DNA of 64,000 nucleotides from Gallibacter sp963558965. Lineage in GTDB: Bacteria > Bacillota > Clostridia > Peptostreptococcales > Anaerovoracaceae. Position numbers and translations under genes: made by a program. Of this stretch, positions 1 through 8,041 are shown in pieces. Every line of letters begins with the position of its first letter. Position 1 is the stretch's first letter. The DNA is taken from the NCBI GenBank assembly GCA_963558965.1, contig CAUWIT010000006.1:1-64000 (forward strand), read 5' to 3'. The notes beneath the pieces were generated by a model, which saw nothing but the letters and a program-made list of their open reading frames with translations, did no database searches and had not been told where the DNA came from.

Positions 1-126
1 TATAAAGATTGATTATATAATATATGAAAAGCTATTATAAAAGACATTACGATAAATGATTATGATAAAAATAATGCCAAGCTTGTATATTATGACACGA
101 TTGAAGAAGCTATTCAACTTTCCACT

Positions 127-630
127 TTGAATGCTGAAAATGAGGAACTTTCGGTTCCTGCTGATTTTCTTAATCATGTTGATGAAACCTTGCATATATG
201 GCAAGGCAAAAAATATGATACGATTTTCTATCGGGCTGGAAATGATAACGATGATATTCAAGGCTTAGTAATGGCTCGTTGTAAAAAGCAGATACAGAAT
301 GGGCATACACAATACGCATTTATAAATGCTACACCGGTTACAACGAAACGAGATAGAATTTTGTTAGATGATATTACAGAGCTTATTCACTCTTCTTTGA
401 AATTAAGTGATTTCCAACAAGACTTAAACCCCGATTATCCAAGCAAGCGTTTTGTTTACGGCTATGCACATGATAAAGAAATCTATTCATTGGAAGTAGA
501 AGGACAAAAACCGGACGGTGTAATTGAAATCAATGTATATGACAGAGTCATGTATCTATGGTATTACAATGACTTACAAAGTAACAAAAGAGGTGACTGT
601 TTAAGCTATTCGGTAGATGTACCTAAATAA
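127..630 (+). CDS. Unidentified protein, 3' part of a plus-strand gene
   Basis: An open frame of 167 codons reads from a TTG at 127 to a stop at 630. The frame stays open upstream to an in-frame TGA at 25-27 but has no ATG or GTG there, and no ribosome binding site precedes the TTG. The true start may therefore be lost, and this may be the end of a decayed larger gene. The product is acidic and soluble, with no signal peptide or membrane segment. I do not recognise the family. Base composition is clearly less AT-rich than the element to its right, and it is the only substantial plus-strand gene left of 57 kb, so it probably belongs to neighbouring DNA rather than to the conjugative element. 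Confidence 0.5.
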   Translation: MNAENEELSVPADFLNHVDETLHIWQGKKYDTIFYRAGNDNDDIQGLVMARCKKQIQNGHTQYAFINATPVTTKRDRILLDDITELIHSSLKLSDFQQDLNPDYPSKRFVYGYAHDKEIYSLEVEGQKPDGVIEINVYDRVMYLWYYNDLQSNKRGDCLSYSVDVPK

Positions 631-772
631 AATGACATTTTTAGATAATGTATTATATCCATTATAATGTACTGTATCAAGCCGTGTTGAAATGGTTACA
701 CTTGCTATTTTAGCAAGTATATTTGGGGAATAGCAAGAAATTTCAGTTTGACAATTTCATATCCATACACAC

Positions 773-804
773 AAAGCAGTTAGTCTTAGGATTGACTGCT
801 TTTT
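773..804 (+). terminator. Intrinsic terminator downstream of the plus-strand gene
   Basis: AAAGCAGT at the left pairs with ACTGCTTT at the right, followed by more T and A. It lies about 140 bases after the stop at 630 and fits a plus-strand terminator. Confidence 0.65.
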
Positions 805-807
805 AAT

Positions 808-842
808 AAAAGACACCGCTTAGGTGTTAAGGGTGTCTTTTT
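808..842 (+). terminator. Second intrinsic terminator in tandem
   Basis: AAAGACACC pairs with GGTGTCTTT and is followed by TT. Together with the hairpin just before it, this forms a double terminator separating the 1-630 gene from the element. The 631-973 gap otherwise holds only short repeats and no gene. Confidence 0.7.
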
Positions 843-878
843 AGTGCTATTTTATTGTCATATCAAGGCTCACTCAAT

Positions 879-900
879 CGTGGTAAATTCGTGGTAAATT
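879..900. repeat. Tandem 11-bp direct repeat near the left element edge
   Basis: CGTGGTAAATT occurs twice back to back (879-889 and 890-900). It sits just left of the composition change at about 960, so it could be part of an attachment or recombinase core site. No matching copy was noticed near the right edge at 57.6 kb. Confidence 0.45.
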
Positions 901-910
901 GAATAATTTT

Positions 911-938
911 CTATACTTCAAATTGCTTGAAAGTATAG
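911..938. repeat. Inverted repeat near the left element edge
   Basis: CTATACTT (911-918) and AAGTATAG (931-938) form an inverted repeat around a 12-base spacer, close to the tandem repeat at 879-900. It may be a recombinase or regulator site, or a weak terminator. Confidence 0.4.
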
Positions 939-973
939 TGTTTATGCGAATAATCGAAAATTATATATAAAAT

Positions 974-1405
974 TTAAAAGAAATGTATTAATAATTCATC
1001 TAAATCTACACTATGAGATGAACCTGTAGAATGTAAAGAATTATCTAATATTTCTTCAAGCTCTTTATTATATACATTTTTTAAAGTCCTTATTTCTCTA
1101 AGAGAACCTTCTTTTTTACAAAAGTCTTTACAAGCTACTACAATTTTATCACTTCTATATGCAAGCATTGTTTTATGAACATTATATTCTAAAATTTCAT
1201 ATATTTTACTTCCTATAAACTCTGATAAAGGAGCAGTTGTATATGAAAGATCATCAACTCTCATATCTTTTGTACTTTTAGGATATTTAACAATCCAATA
1301 CTCATTATTGTATGTGATTCCCTCTTTTGAACCAGCCATTCCACCATAAGTACCATTTCTTTCATTCCAAGGACAATTGCTTAAATCTATTACATTAATA
1401 TTCAT
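974..1405 (-). pseudogene. Truncated HipA-like kinase (N-terminal part only)
   Basis: This 143-aa product matches the first 140 or so residues of the 322-aa HipA-like protein at 20462-21430. They share the order EYWIVKYPK, an alternating S/T stretch, VACKDFC and an ELEEILD segment. The frame ends where the paralogue reads HFW, before the catalytic GNFDRHNGN segment, so no kinase activity is expected. It follows the small acidic gene at 1409-1642 by 3 bases, the same pairing as at 20.5-21.7 kb. The truncation falls at the change of base composition, so the break is probably the left edge of the element or a deletion junction. Confidence 0.7.
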
Positions 1406-1408
1406 TGC

Positions 1409-1642
1409 TTACACACTCCCATCATATCTAGTAATAAGTTTATCCCATTGTTCTTTAGTTATTACTCCATCTACGTAAAATAACTTAGCATCATCATCTA
1501 AATATTCACAAACGTCAAAATAAAAATAGTCCATTTCGCTATCTAATTGTTCTAGTTCTATTACTTTATCTTGTAAGATCTGCGGTAGAGGAAAATCAAT
1601 TTTTACTTCATCATTTATCCAATTATATTTTTTCTTTGTCAT
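1409..1642 (-). CDS. Small acidic partner of a HipA-like kinase
   Basis: This 77-aa acidic protein has no recognisable motif except an EQWDKL-type ending. It lies immediately upstream of the truncated HipA-like gene. The same arrangement (small acidic gene of 73 aa, then a HipA-like gene) occurs at 21661-20462, with similar C-terminal spacing of E-(I/V)-T-x-E-Q. A conserved small partner next to a HipA-like kinase suggests a toxin-antitoxin-like pair, but no DNA-binding motif is visible and the role is inference. Confidence 0.6.
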   Translation of the reverse strand: MTKKKYNWINDEVKIDFPLPQILQDKVIELEQLDSEMDYFYFDVCEYLDDDAKLFYVDGVITKEQWDKLITRYDGSV

Positions 1643-1708
1643 AATTATATCCTCTCATGATATTTTTCATTTATTATATCATATAGACAAAATTCTATCA
1701 GTAAAAAT

Positions 1709-1750
1709 AAAAAAGTCCCATTCATTCTTAAAGAATTAGGACTTTTTTAT
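1709..1750 (-). terminator. Intrinsic terminator after the type III toxin gene
   Basis: On the minus strand AAAAAGTCC pairs with GGACTTTTTT, with an inner ATTCTT/AAGAAT pairing and a T run after it. It lies downstream of the toxin gene at 1823-2431 and 66 bases upstream of the start at 1642. Confidence 0.75.
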
Positions 1751-1822
1751 TACAGTGCAAATTAAACTAATATAAATATTATATGATATCATTTATCGAC
1801 TTTCAATATACAATGCAAATTG

Positions 1823-2431
1823 TTATCTATCAAAGCCTTTATAAGTTACTTTTGAAGTACTAGCTTTTTGCAATAAGCTATCTTTCTTTTTAATTTCAAC
1901 TTTAGTTGGTTTTTTCAAAAACTCTAATGCAGCATATCTGTCGCATTTAGCTTCAAGTAATGCAAAATCGCAACATTTTTTATTAAGTTTCTCATTTGAA
2001 TTATTAAGCACCAATTTATGAAGTCTATTAGCTTGTTTAATAACTTTTTCTTTCACTTTTTCCCTATTTAAACATCTTACTTGCTTATTCATAAGGATTT
2101 TATTTTTAATATCATAAGTAGAATTAAGATTTTGATTATTTATATCAATCATTTCTACATCATTATTAGTTACTGGCACCATATTGTTAAGATTTAAGAT
2201 ACCTAGTTTACCTTCATCAAGTTTTATCACATCAATAGAGTTCTTTATTAACTTATGTTTAAATTTATGTGTTGTAAGTGGAATAAAATAAGAATATTCA
2301 TCTAAATCAACAACTGTACCAACAAGATTACTTTCATATTCTTCTACTTTAGGTACTCTAAAATCTGCTTCATTTAAGAAATTCATATATTCTTTACTAA
2401 CTTTATATAACTTCAAATTTTCATAATACAT
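1823..2431 (-). CDS. Type III toxin-antitoxin endoribonuclease (ToxN/AbiQ/CptN superfamily)
   Basis: This 202-aa protein has the ToxN/AbiQ signature: an N-terminal KLYKVSKEYMNFL segment, a mid-region SYFIPLTTHKFKHK that matches the family's AP(L/I)SSPK-H segment, then ILNLNNMVPV and KKCCDFALLEAKC. Family members are endoribonucleases that cut RNA and are held inactive by a repeated antitoxin RNA; many give phage abortive infection. The gene has the family's usual layout: a promoter, an antitoxin-like RNA repeat and a terminator hairpin directly upstream. Only one repeat unit is visible here. The last residues, SLLQKASTSK then a GFDR ending, are a divergent version of the tail shared by other cargo proteins of this element. 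RBS AAAAGGAG lies before the ATG. Confidence 0.85.
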   Translation of the reverse strand: MYYENLKLYKVSKEYMNFLNEADFRVPKVEEYESNLVGTVVDLDEYSYFIPLTTHKFKHKLIKNSIDVIKLDEGKLGILNLNNMVPVTNNDVEMIDINNQNLNSTYDIKNKILMNKQVRCLNREKVKEKVIKQANRLHKLVLNNSNEKLNKKCCDFALLEAKCDRYAALEFLKKPTKVEIKKKDSLLQKASTSKVTYKGFDR

Positions 2432-2449
2432 ATTATTTCTCCTTTTTAT

Positions 2450-2482
2450 AAAAAAAAAGAACTACATAGGAGTTCTTTTTTC
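2450..2482 (-). terminator. Terminator between the antitoxin RNA and toxN
   Basis: AAGAACT and AGTTCTT form a stem with a 7-base loop, followed by nine T on the minus strand. It lies 20 bases upstream of the toxin ATG. A terminator that lets only part of transcription into the toxin is standard for type III TA loci. Confidence 0.8.
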
Positions 2483-2516
2483 ACATTTTGATGTTGTTTT
2501 AAAAAAAGTCATTAAT

Positions 2517-2560
2517 TCGGCTGCCTTCACCGACTTTATTCGTTGGCATTTCTTAATGAT
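2517..2560 (-). ncRNA. ToxI-like antitoxin RNA, single repeat unit
   Basis: On the minus strand, GCCAACGAATAAAGTCGG is followed by a GGCAGCCGAA segment. This matches the 38-nt unit that occurs three times in the second type III locus at 18.9-19.0 kb. Only one copy is present, between a good promoter and the terminator before toxN. Type III antitoxins usually have two or more repeats, so a single copy is unusual. Confidence 0.65.
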
Positions 2561-2567
2561 TAATATA

Positions 2568-2596
2568 ATAGTAACATATATTAATCTAATTATCAA
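2568..2596 (-). promoter_or_regulatory. Promoter of the type III TA locus 1
   Basis: On the minus strand TTGATA (2591-2596) and TACTAT (2568-2573) are separated by exactly 17 bases, just before the antitoxin repeat. The -35 overlaps the stop codon of the upstream methyltransferase gene. The second TA locus has the same arrangement (TTGAGT, 17 bases, TAGTAT). Confidence 0.7.
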
Positions 2597-3524
2597 GCTT
2601 TAAATTCTGGTATAAAGCTTAGAATATGAGCAATAACATCTACTGTCCAACCATCTCCTACTACGTCTTGCATTTGATTATATGTAAGGATTTTAGTGTA
2701 ATCAATAGGCAATGTTTGAGCTTGTTCTAATTCATGTCTAGTTAAAAAACGACACCAATCTTTATATTCTACTAGTCCTGAATTAGGAGTTCTATCTTGT
2801 TTTCTAGTAACAGTATTAATCTTATCTTTATATGTTACATTTTCTGCTGTATAAATACCATTTTTACCTTCTCCATTATTCCACATTTTGATTCTACTAG
2901 ATGTTTTAGGAACAATGTATTCTTTGCATACTTCATCTTCTGTTTCTTTATAGTCTTGAAAAGATATATGTTTATCTTTAGGTGGAGTAACACCTGGTAT
3001 ATTAGTCCAATAAATTCTAGGTCTATTTTGAAAACTAACTAAACTTGAATTAATATGAATACCAGAAACTCCTAAATAATTACTAATTGCTTTTTCTTCT
3101 TCCTTATTCATCTTTACATTCTCAAGTAAAAAATATTTTGGTTTTATTGCTTTAAACAATCTTAAATATTCATAGAATAAAGATGATTTATCTCCCTCAA
3201 GTCCTCTTTTTTTTTATCACTCATAAAGCTTAGAAAAGATAAATCCTGACAAGGACTGCCTCCTATTAATAAAAAAACATCTTTACATTCATAATAATCT
3301 TTCTCTGTTTTTAAAAATTGATTATTATAATAATCAATCTTTGTTACATCACCAATGTGAATAGTATTAGGATAATTATACTTCGCTACTCTAATTCCAT
3401 TTTTTTTAATTTCGCTTGCATAATAATTATATCCTATTTCATTAATTTTGGGATAAGCTCTTTCAAGTGCAAGTTGACCACAACTAATGCCATCAAATAA
3501 GCTTATTACATTTAATTTTTCCAT
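2593..3524 (-). pseudogene. C5 cytosine DNA methyltransferase, frameshifted at an A9 tract
   Basis: The first part (ATG 3524, RBS AAAGGAG) carries motif I SLFDGISCGQ and the catalytic motif IV GGSPCQDLS. The second part, in another frame, carries motif VI ENV, motif VIII QNRPRIYW and motif X VVGDGWTVDVIAHI. The two frames meet at a run of nine T on the plus strand (3207-3215). One extra base, or two fewer, restores a continuous GLEGDKSSLFYEYLRL link and a full protein of about 310 aa. As read, translation stops shortly after motif IV, so the enzyme is off. A phase-variable tract, a mutation or a homopolymer sequencing error would all explain it. Neighbours are the relaxase and the TA locus; such methylases usually protect the incoming element from restriction. 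Confidence 0.85.
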
Positions 3525-3555
3525 TATTGCTTCTCTCCTTTTTATTTTTGGATAT

Positions 3556-3592
3556 AAAAAAAAGGACATCGTTATTTTTACGATGTCTTTTG
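3556..3592 (-). terminator. Terminator after the relaxase gene
   Basis: GACATCG pairs with CGATGTC and is followed by CTTTTTTTT on the minus strand. It lies right after the relaxase stop and 32 bases before the methyltransferase ATG, leaving no room for a separate promoter. Confidence 0.8.
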
Positions 3593-3595
3593 CGA

Positions 3596-4783
3596 CTACA
3601 TATAAATTTGATCATTCATAAGTTTTTCATATTCCATTTGGTTCTTTAAACTTTGAATATCTTTTTTAAAAAGCATATTCATTCGATATTTTAAATTTTG
3701 CATACTTCGATTAAACAAATATGTATTTTTTTTAATTTCATAATGTTCTTTTTGTTTCTTTTTTTCTTCTTCCTTTAAAAGACGATCATATCTTCTTGTT
3801 TCTTCAAGTAAAGCATTTCCTAATCTATAATGAAGATCATCTAATTTATTTGATTTAAAATTATTCCTTTCGTTATAAATTTTATATTTTTCTTGTTGAT
3901 AGTCTAACAATTCATTTAGTTCTTTAAATTCATTTTTAAAATATGTGTCAATGATTTCATCTACTTGAGTATCAATATACTTTTTTAACTCTTTATCTTT
4001 TTTTAATTTTCCATAAAACCATAATCGTTTATCATCTGGTAATTTTTTAATTAATGATGTAAATATATTCTTTTCTTTTTTAGTTGGATTGGAAAAAATA
4101 TTATTTTTTGCAACTTTAATAATTCTATCTCTAACAATTTCAGTTATTAATATATTTTCTTTTGATTCACTAATCATTGATTCTAAAAAAGTTCTTTTAG
4201 CATGATTCATTGTTTTTTTACTAATCACTCCGTTTTGTACAACTTCTCCTGTTTTAAGTTCTTTACATCTACCCTTTCCAACTTTCCATGTTGGACTAGG
4301 ATCGGTTATGGCAATGTGAATATGAAAGTTATCAGTGTTTTTGTGAATACAAGCAGTCCAAATCGCATTTTCTAAATTTTCTTTTTTTAAAATTTCATTA
4401 ATTGCTTTTCTTGTATATCTCATTAAGAGATCTTCTTTTAAAATATTATTTTCCTTATCATATATTCCATTTTGTGCAAGCCACTCGTTATCAAAAGAAA
4501 ACACTTGTTGCCACATAAGAGAATTTTTCTTTTGTGCTTCTTGAAACTTATCTTTTATGAATTCTTTATCCTTTTGATTTAGATTATCTTTTTCAGCAGT
4601 AAATAATCCGTATGTTTTTAATGGATTAGCCATATACCCATCAACATAATCACTAAACTCTGATTCATTTATAAAGGCACTTGATTGTTTAGCTTCATCT
4701 CGATCAATGTATTCAATAAAATTTTTAAAACCTTTACTATTAGTTCTAACAAATTTAGTCATAAAAGTTACTGCGACTGTCAT
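3596..4783 (-). CDS. Conjugative relaxase, MobP-type (MOB_P)
   Basis: This 395-aa protein is expected to nick the transfer origin and pilot the strand into the recipient. The N-terminus has TKFVRTNSKGFKNFIEYIDRDEA, trimmed here to the diagnostic core FKNFIEYIDRD, which is typical of Gram-positive MobP2-like relaxases. The histidine motif NFHIHIAITD, at about residue 154, is the metal-binding HUH-type signature. The C-terminal half is a long Lys/Glu-rich coiled coil. Two small DNA-binding genes and a candidate oriT lie directly upstream (4787-5774), which is the usual relaxosome layout. The protein lacks the cargo tail shared by other proteins of this element. The subfamily call is from motif recall only. 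Confidence 0.85.
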   Translation of the reverse strand: MTVAVTFMTKFVRTNSKGFKNFIEYIDRDEAKQSSAFINESEFSDYVDGYMANPLKTYGLFTAEKDNLNQKDKEFIKDKFQEAQKKNSLMWQQVFSFDNEWLAQNGIYDKENNILKEDLLMRYTRKAINEILKKENLENAIWTACIHKNTDNFHIHIAITDPSPTWKVGKGRCKELKTGEVVQNGVISKKTMNHAKRTFLESMISESKENILITEIVRDRIIKVAKNNIFSNPTKKEKNIFTSLIKKLPDDKRLWFYGKLKKDKELKKYIDTQVDEIIDTYFKNEFKELNELLDYQQEKYKIYNERNNFKSNKLDDLHYRLGNALLEETRRYDRLLKEEEKKKQKEHYEIKKNTYLFNRSMQNLKYRMNMLFKKDIQSLKNQMEYEKLMNDQIYM

Positions 4784-4786
4784 TTT

Positions 4787-5164
4787 TTATCCTCTATAAT
4801 TTTTATTCTGTTTAAAATTATTTATTCTTTCATCTATAATATTTTTACTTTCTTTATAAGCAATACTTTTTTCATTTTCAATATCAATACAATTAGATAT
4901 CTCACTATAAACACAAAGAGTATTTGTTAAATTCAGATTATTTTCTATATCTTTAGACATTAAATTTATTTTTTTTGTTAGTTCACTAACTTTTTCAATA
5001 ACACAATTTATATTTTGAGTTTCTTCCTTATTAAAAAAATCAGTAAGTAACAGTTCGATAAATTTATTTAACTGAATATTATTTTTTTCACAATACTCGT
5101 ACATTTGTTTTTTTAAATCAATATTTATACTTACACCAAATTTTTCTTTTCTCACTTTTCTCAT
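4787..5164 (-). CDS. Relaxosome accessory protein, MobC-like
   Basis: A 125-aa protein with a basic N-terminus, then FGVSINIDLKKQMYEYCEKN and a short helix-turn-helix spacing reminiscent of ribbon-helix-helix accessory proteins, followed by a coiled-coil tail. It sits between the relaxase (3-base gap) and a second small gene that it overlaps by 4 bases, next to the candidate oriT. Proteins in this position bind oriT and help the relaxase. Family assignment rests on context and fold-like pattern. Confidence 0.65.
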   Translation of the reverse strand: MRKVRKEKFGVSINIDLKKQMYEYCEKNNIQLNKFIELLLTDFFNKEETQNINCVIEKVSELTKKINLMSKDIENNLNLTNTLCVYSEISNCIDIENEKSIAYKESKNIIDERINNFKQNKNYRG

Positions 5165-5394
5165 AATCTATCTCCTAGTTTTTCTATAATATTAGTATTT
5201 TCTTTTATTACTGGAATTAAATAATTAGTAATTAAATTTAAATATTTATCCTCAACTTCTTTAATTTCTACTGAAGAATAAAACTTTTCAAATATTTCTA
5301 GTATGTAATCATTTCTTGAAATATTTTTATTTTTTGCTAAATCATCAATTGTATAAATTATTTTAGGATTAATATTTCTAACTAGAATATCCAC
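5161..5394 (-). CDS. Second small relaxosome/DNA-binding protein
   Basis: This 77-aa protein has an IYTIDDLAKNKNISRNDYIL core that resembles a ribbon-helix-helix or helix-turn-helix unit, then an acidic helix. It overlaps the next gene by 4 bases (translational coupling). It is the first gene after the oriT-like region, so it is probably transcribed from there with the relaxase. It may repress its own promoter. This role is inferred from position. Confidence 0.55.
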   Translation of the reverse strand: MDILVRNINPKIIYTIDDLAKNKNISRNDYILEIFEKFYSSVEIKEVEDKYLNLITNYLIPVIKENTNIIEKLGDRL

Positions 5395-5587
5395 TTTTTT
5401 ATTTTCTCCTTATAAATATTTTTTAAAAGATCACTTATCATTTTAAAAAAATGAAATTTTTATAAAATCATTTTTTACAAAAACGATTTTTAAAAAATTC
5501 AAAATATCAAAAACAAATAAAATCATTTTTTAAAATGTAAAAAAATTTTCATAGGTAATATTTTTTTACAAAAACTCATTACCAACA

Positions 5588-5774
5588 TGAAAAAATTTTT
5601 TCAACAAAATAATTTTATAAAAAATAAAATTATTTTAAGGGAAGAAAAAAAGGACAAAAAACACTGTTTTTTACCATATTATGTATATACACCATCTTTT
5701 AAGAGAAAGAGCATAAAGAAAACTGATATCACTGTCGTGATATTGTTGGTAGTACCAACATTTTCGGTGATATC
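5588..5774. other. Candidate origin of transfer (oriT) with nested inverted repeats
   Basis: The 690-base gap 5395-6085 contains no convincing gene but is rich in dyads. These are TGAAAAAATTTTTTCA (5588-5603), ATAATTTTAT/ATAAAATTAT (5609-5633), GATATCAC...GTGATATC (5725-5774) with an inner ATATCAC/GTGATAT (5726-5743), and TGTTGGTA/TACCAACA (5744-5760). It lies immediately upstream of the relaxosome genes, where MOB relaxases usually have their nick region. The exact nick site cannot be read from sequence alone. Confidence 0.6.
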
Positions 5775-5787
5775 ATAAAAATACATA

Positions 5788-5925
5788 TTTCTTCCTCTTT
5801 TCTTCCCACTTTCTTCCTTTTTCTTCCCATTTTTATGTATAATTTGTTGCATATATAAGTCTTTTTGTATTATTATACCATTTCTTCTTTTTTCTTCCCT
5901 ATTTCTTCCTTTTTCTTCCTTGCTA
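5788..5925. repeat. Iteron-like TTCTTCC clusters
   Basis: Two clusters (about 5788-5828 and 5881-5921) hold roughly eight copies of TTCTTCC or TTCTTCCC at irregular short spacing. On the other strand they read GGAAGAA. They flank an AT-rich spacer next to the oriT-like dyads. They may be binding sites for a relaxosome or replication protein, or only a low-complexity pyrimidine tract. Confidence 0.4.
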
Positions 5926-6085
5926 ATTTTTAAAAAAATTTTTTAAGCGACTTTATTTTTTTGAAGTAACCATTAGAAAACTTTTTCAAAAATGAATTTA
6001 TGAGAATTATATTTTGAAAAAATTTATTTTATCCAATTGTAAAAAATTCAATTTTACTTTTTTATTTTTGGAAAAATATTTGAAA

Positions 6086-6901
6086 TTACTTTTTTAAATT
6101 TTCGATTTTTAATTTAGCCTCATTGTATTTTGTTATAAGATTTTCAAGTTCATAATTTTTATTTTTTATATTTACTTCAATATCTTTTATCATATTTTTA
6201 TTTTCATGTTGCTTATTTTGTGCATTTATAATTTCATCTTCCGTTAAATATTTTTTATTACTTTCAAGTTCTCTATTGTCTGATATTAAAGAGTCTTTTT
6301 GTTCTACTAATTCATCAATTTCCTTTTGTAACTTTTTTATTTTTTTCTCATAATTTTCAATTCCTTTTTCTAAACGAATAAGTAAATAATCTTCTTTATC
6401 TTTTGAAGTTATGTAATCAACATCTTCAACATTATATTTATTCAAAGTTATAAAAGCTGTATCTTCATCTGTTACGGAATCTATATCATCAATTTTAGGT
6501 GCTAACATAAATGTTACTTCATCAAAATCTTTTAAATTTTTTATTCTATATACTGCAAGTAATTGTTCATTTAGTACTTCTTCAATTTCTACATTATTAG
6601 AAGCACCAAGCACTGTTGCTGCATAATAATATCCATTTGCATTATCATATGAATTATTTTCTAAATCTAAAACTAATTCTAGCTCTTTATTTTTTTTTGA
6701 ATACTCACATGATAATAAAGTATAACTTCTATTATCGCTATAACTATATTTTTCTCCTAGCTTGGTTGTTTCACTTTTAGTTGTTATAGGATTAGGTAAT
6801 GTGAATTTAGAAGTAAAGAAGAATATATAAATCAAACTTACTATTATTAATAATATGATTGTGCTTTTTGTAGTCTTTCTATTTAAAATTCCTTTATACA
6901 T
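6086..6901 (-). CDS. Membrane-anchored coiled-coil protein of the transfer region
   Basis: This 271-aa protein has a short cytoplasmic N-terminus, one membrane segment at about residues 16-34 (IILLIIVSLIYIFFF), an extracellular domain of about 130 aa and a long coiled coil from about residue 175 to the end. It is co-transcribed with the genes from 8.6 kb downward and ends near oriT. The layout resembles accessory T4SS subunits exposed outside the cell, but I recognise no family. Confidence 0.55.
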   Translation of the reverse strand: MYKGILNRKTTKSTIILLIIVSLIYIFFFTSKFTLPNPITTKSETTKLGEKYSYSDNRSYTLLSCEYSKKNKELELVLDLENNSYDNANGYYYAATVLGASNNVEIEEVLNEQLLAVYRIKNLKDFDEVTFMLAPKIDDIDSVTDEDTAFITLNKYNVEDVDYITSKDKEDYLLIRLEKGIENYEKKIKKLQKEIDELVEQKDSLISDNRELESNKKYLTEDEIINAQNKQHENKNMIKDIEVNIKNKNYELENLITKYNEAKLKIENLKK

Positions 6902-7081
6902 TTATCTCTCCATATCATATGATTTTTCTTTTTTTATTTGATGAGAAATTACTTTTACAGTTGCTTTTTTATCAGCTTCAAGTTTTTTATTTACCTTTTT
7001 AGTTAATCTAATATTCCTTTTTATGTTTTCTATTATAGCTTGTTCTAATTCCTCTTCTTTTCTTTTATCAATCTCTAACAT
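6902..7081 (-). CDS. Small charged protein ending in a tail-like KEKSYDMER
   Basis: A 59-aa Lys/Glu-rich helical protein starts at ATG 7081 with AAAAGG upstream and stops directly before the ATG of the next gene. Its last residues, KEKSYDMER, resemble the end of the shared cargo tail (KEKEYER) without the SLLEKA part. No known family. It lies 12 bases after the restored stop (7094) of the preceding gene, which supports both calls. Confidence 0.55.
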   Translation of the reverse strand: MLEIDKRKEEELEQAIIENIKRNIRLTKKVNKKLEADKKATVKVISHQIKKEKSYDMER

Positions 7082-7093
7082 AATAAATACCTT

Positions 7094-7929
7094 TTATCTT
7101 TCGTATTGTTTATCTTTACTTGTTGTTGGTACTTTCTCCAATAAACTTTTTTAGTTTTATTATTTCCTGATAATATTTTTTCAATTTCTTCAATAGAAAA
7201 AAAATCATCTTTATTAAAATATAAAGATAAATAATCATTTTCAAGAGTACAATTTTCTTCAATATTTATAGCTCTTTCTATCTTATCTCTACCATATTCA
7301 TTTAAAAAATAAATAGATGTGTTATTTAATTCATTAGTTGTAAAATTGATATGATCTAAACTTTCATAAAATGTAATTTTATCTTCATCTTTATTTTCAT
7401 TATTTTTATTACGTACAATTATTCCATACTTTGAAAGTTCGTGAATCTCTTCTACTTTATCTTCATATACTAAATTGTTTTGTATTTTTTTTATAAGTAA
7501 TTTATTTTCTAAATCACTCATATCTAAAAAATCACTTTCATTAAATTCACTATATAAAAATTCGATTTCTATATTAAAATCTCCATTAGCTTCTATAATT
7601 TCTTCTACTTTCTTGTTGCCTTTTTCATTTACAAATAAGTATTTAATATTTGTTTCACTATCATTACCATATGCAATTTCTTGTAGTGAGTTTTCTCCTA
7701 ATACAAAATCTACACCATTCTTAAAATCACATTGCTGACTTGCTATAGTAAATTCATTTTGATAATAATAATCAATTATCATTTCTTCGTTCATTGTTTG
7801 TGTTATAGTAATAACACCAAACTTAGCAAATTTCTCAGCTTCAAATAAAATAGTATCAATTTCTCTATTATGCTCTTCAATTTCAATTTCTGTTAAACAT
7901 TGTAAAATTGATTTCTTATTTAATTTCAT
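7094..7929 (-). pseudogene. Unknown cargo protein whose shared tail is out of frame (A6 tract)
   Basis: As read, the frame runs to 7075 and ends in an unrelated sequence. One base shift at the run of six A (plus-strand T run 7147-7152) instead gives SLLEKVPTTSKDKQYER and a stop at 7094, the tail shared by other cargo proteins. That stop also fits the spacing to the next ATG at 7081. The start is probably ATG 7929 (GGAGAAAG before it) rather than 7944. The body of about 265 aa is acidic, with two similar blocks containing an E(Y/L)xxDxI pattern, and matches no family I know. The frameshift may be a mutation, slippage or a sequencing error. Confidence 0.6.
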
Positions 7930-7967
7930 TCTCACTTTCTCCATTTCTAAAAAATTCTAAAAAAAAA

Positions 7968-8000
7968 GAAGCTCAAAATTGACTTCTAAGCTCCTTTTTT
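7968..8000 (-). terminator. Terminator upstream of the 7929 gene
   Basis: On the minus strand GGAGCTTAGAAG folds with a later AGCTTCT and is followed by nine T. It lies between the 8042 stop and the 7929 start, about 40 bases before the ATG. Confidence 0.65.
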
Positions 8001-8041
8001 AACACTTGTGATATCTTAATACCTATTATTATATTTTTTAA

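Noticed and set aside
5587..5778. Plus-strand gene of 63 aa in the oriT region
   Set aside because: It lies in dyad-rich noncoding DNA, has a low-complexity Lys-rich product and no RBS.
7141..7160. Canonical -1 programmed frameshift at the A6 run
   Set aside because: The A6 run is not in the X-XXY-YYZ phase (zero frame ACT AAA AAA GTT), so a single-base indel is more likely.
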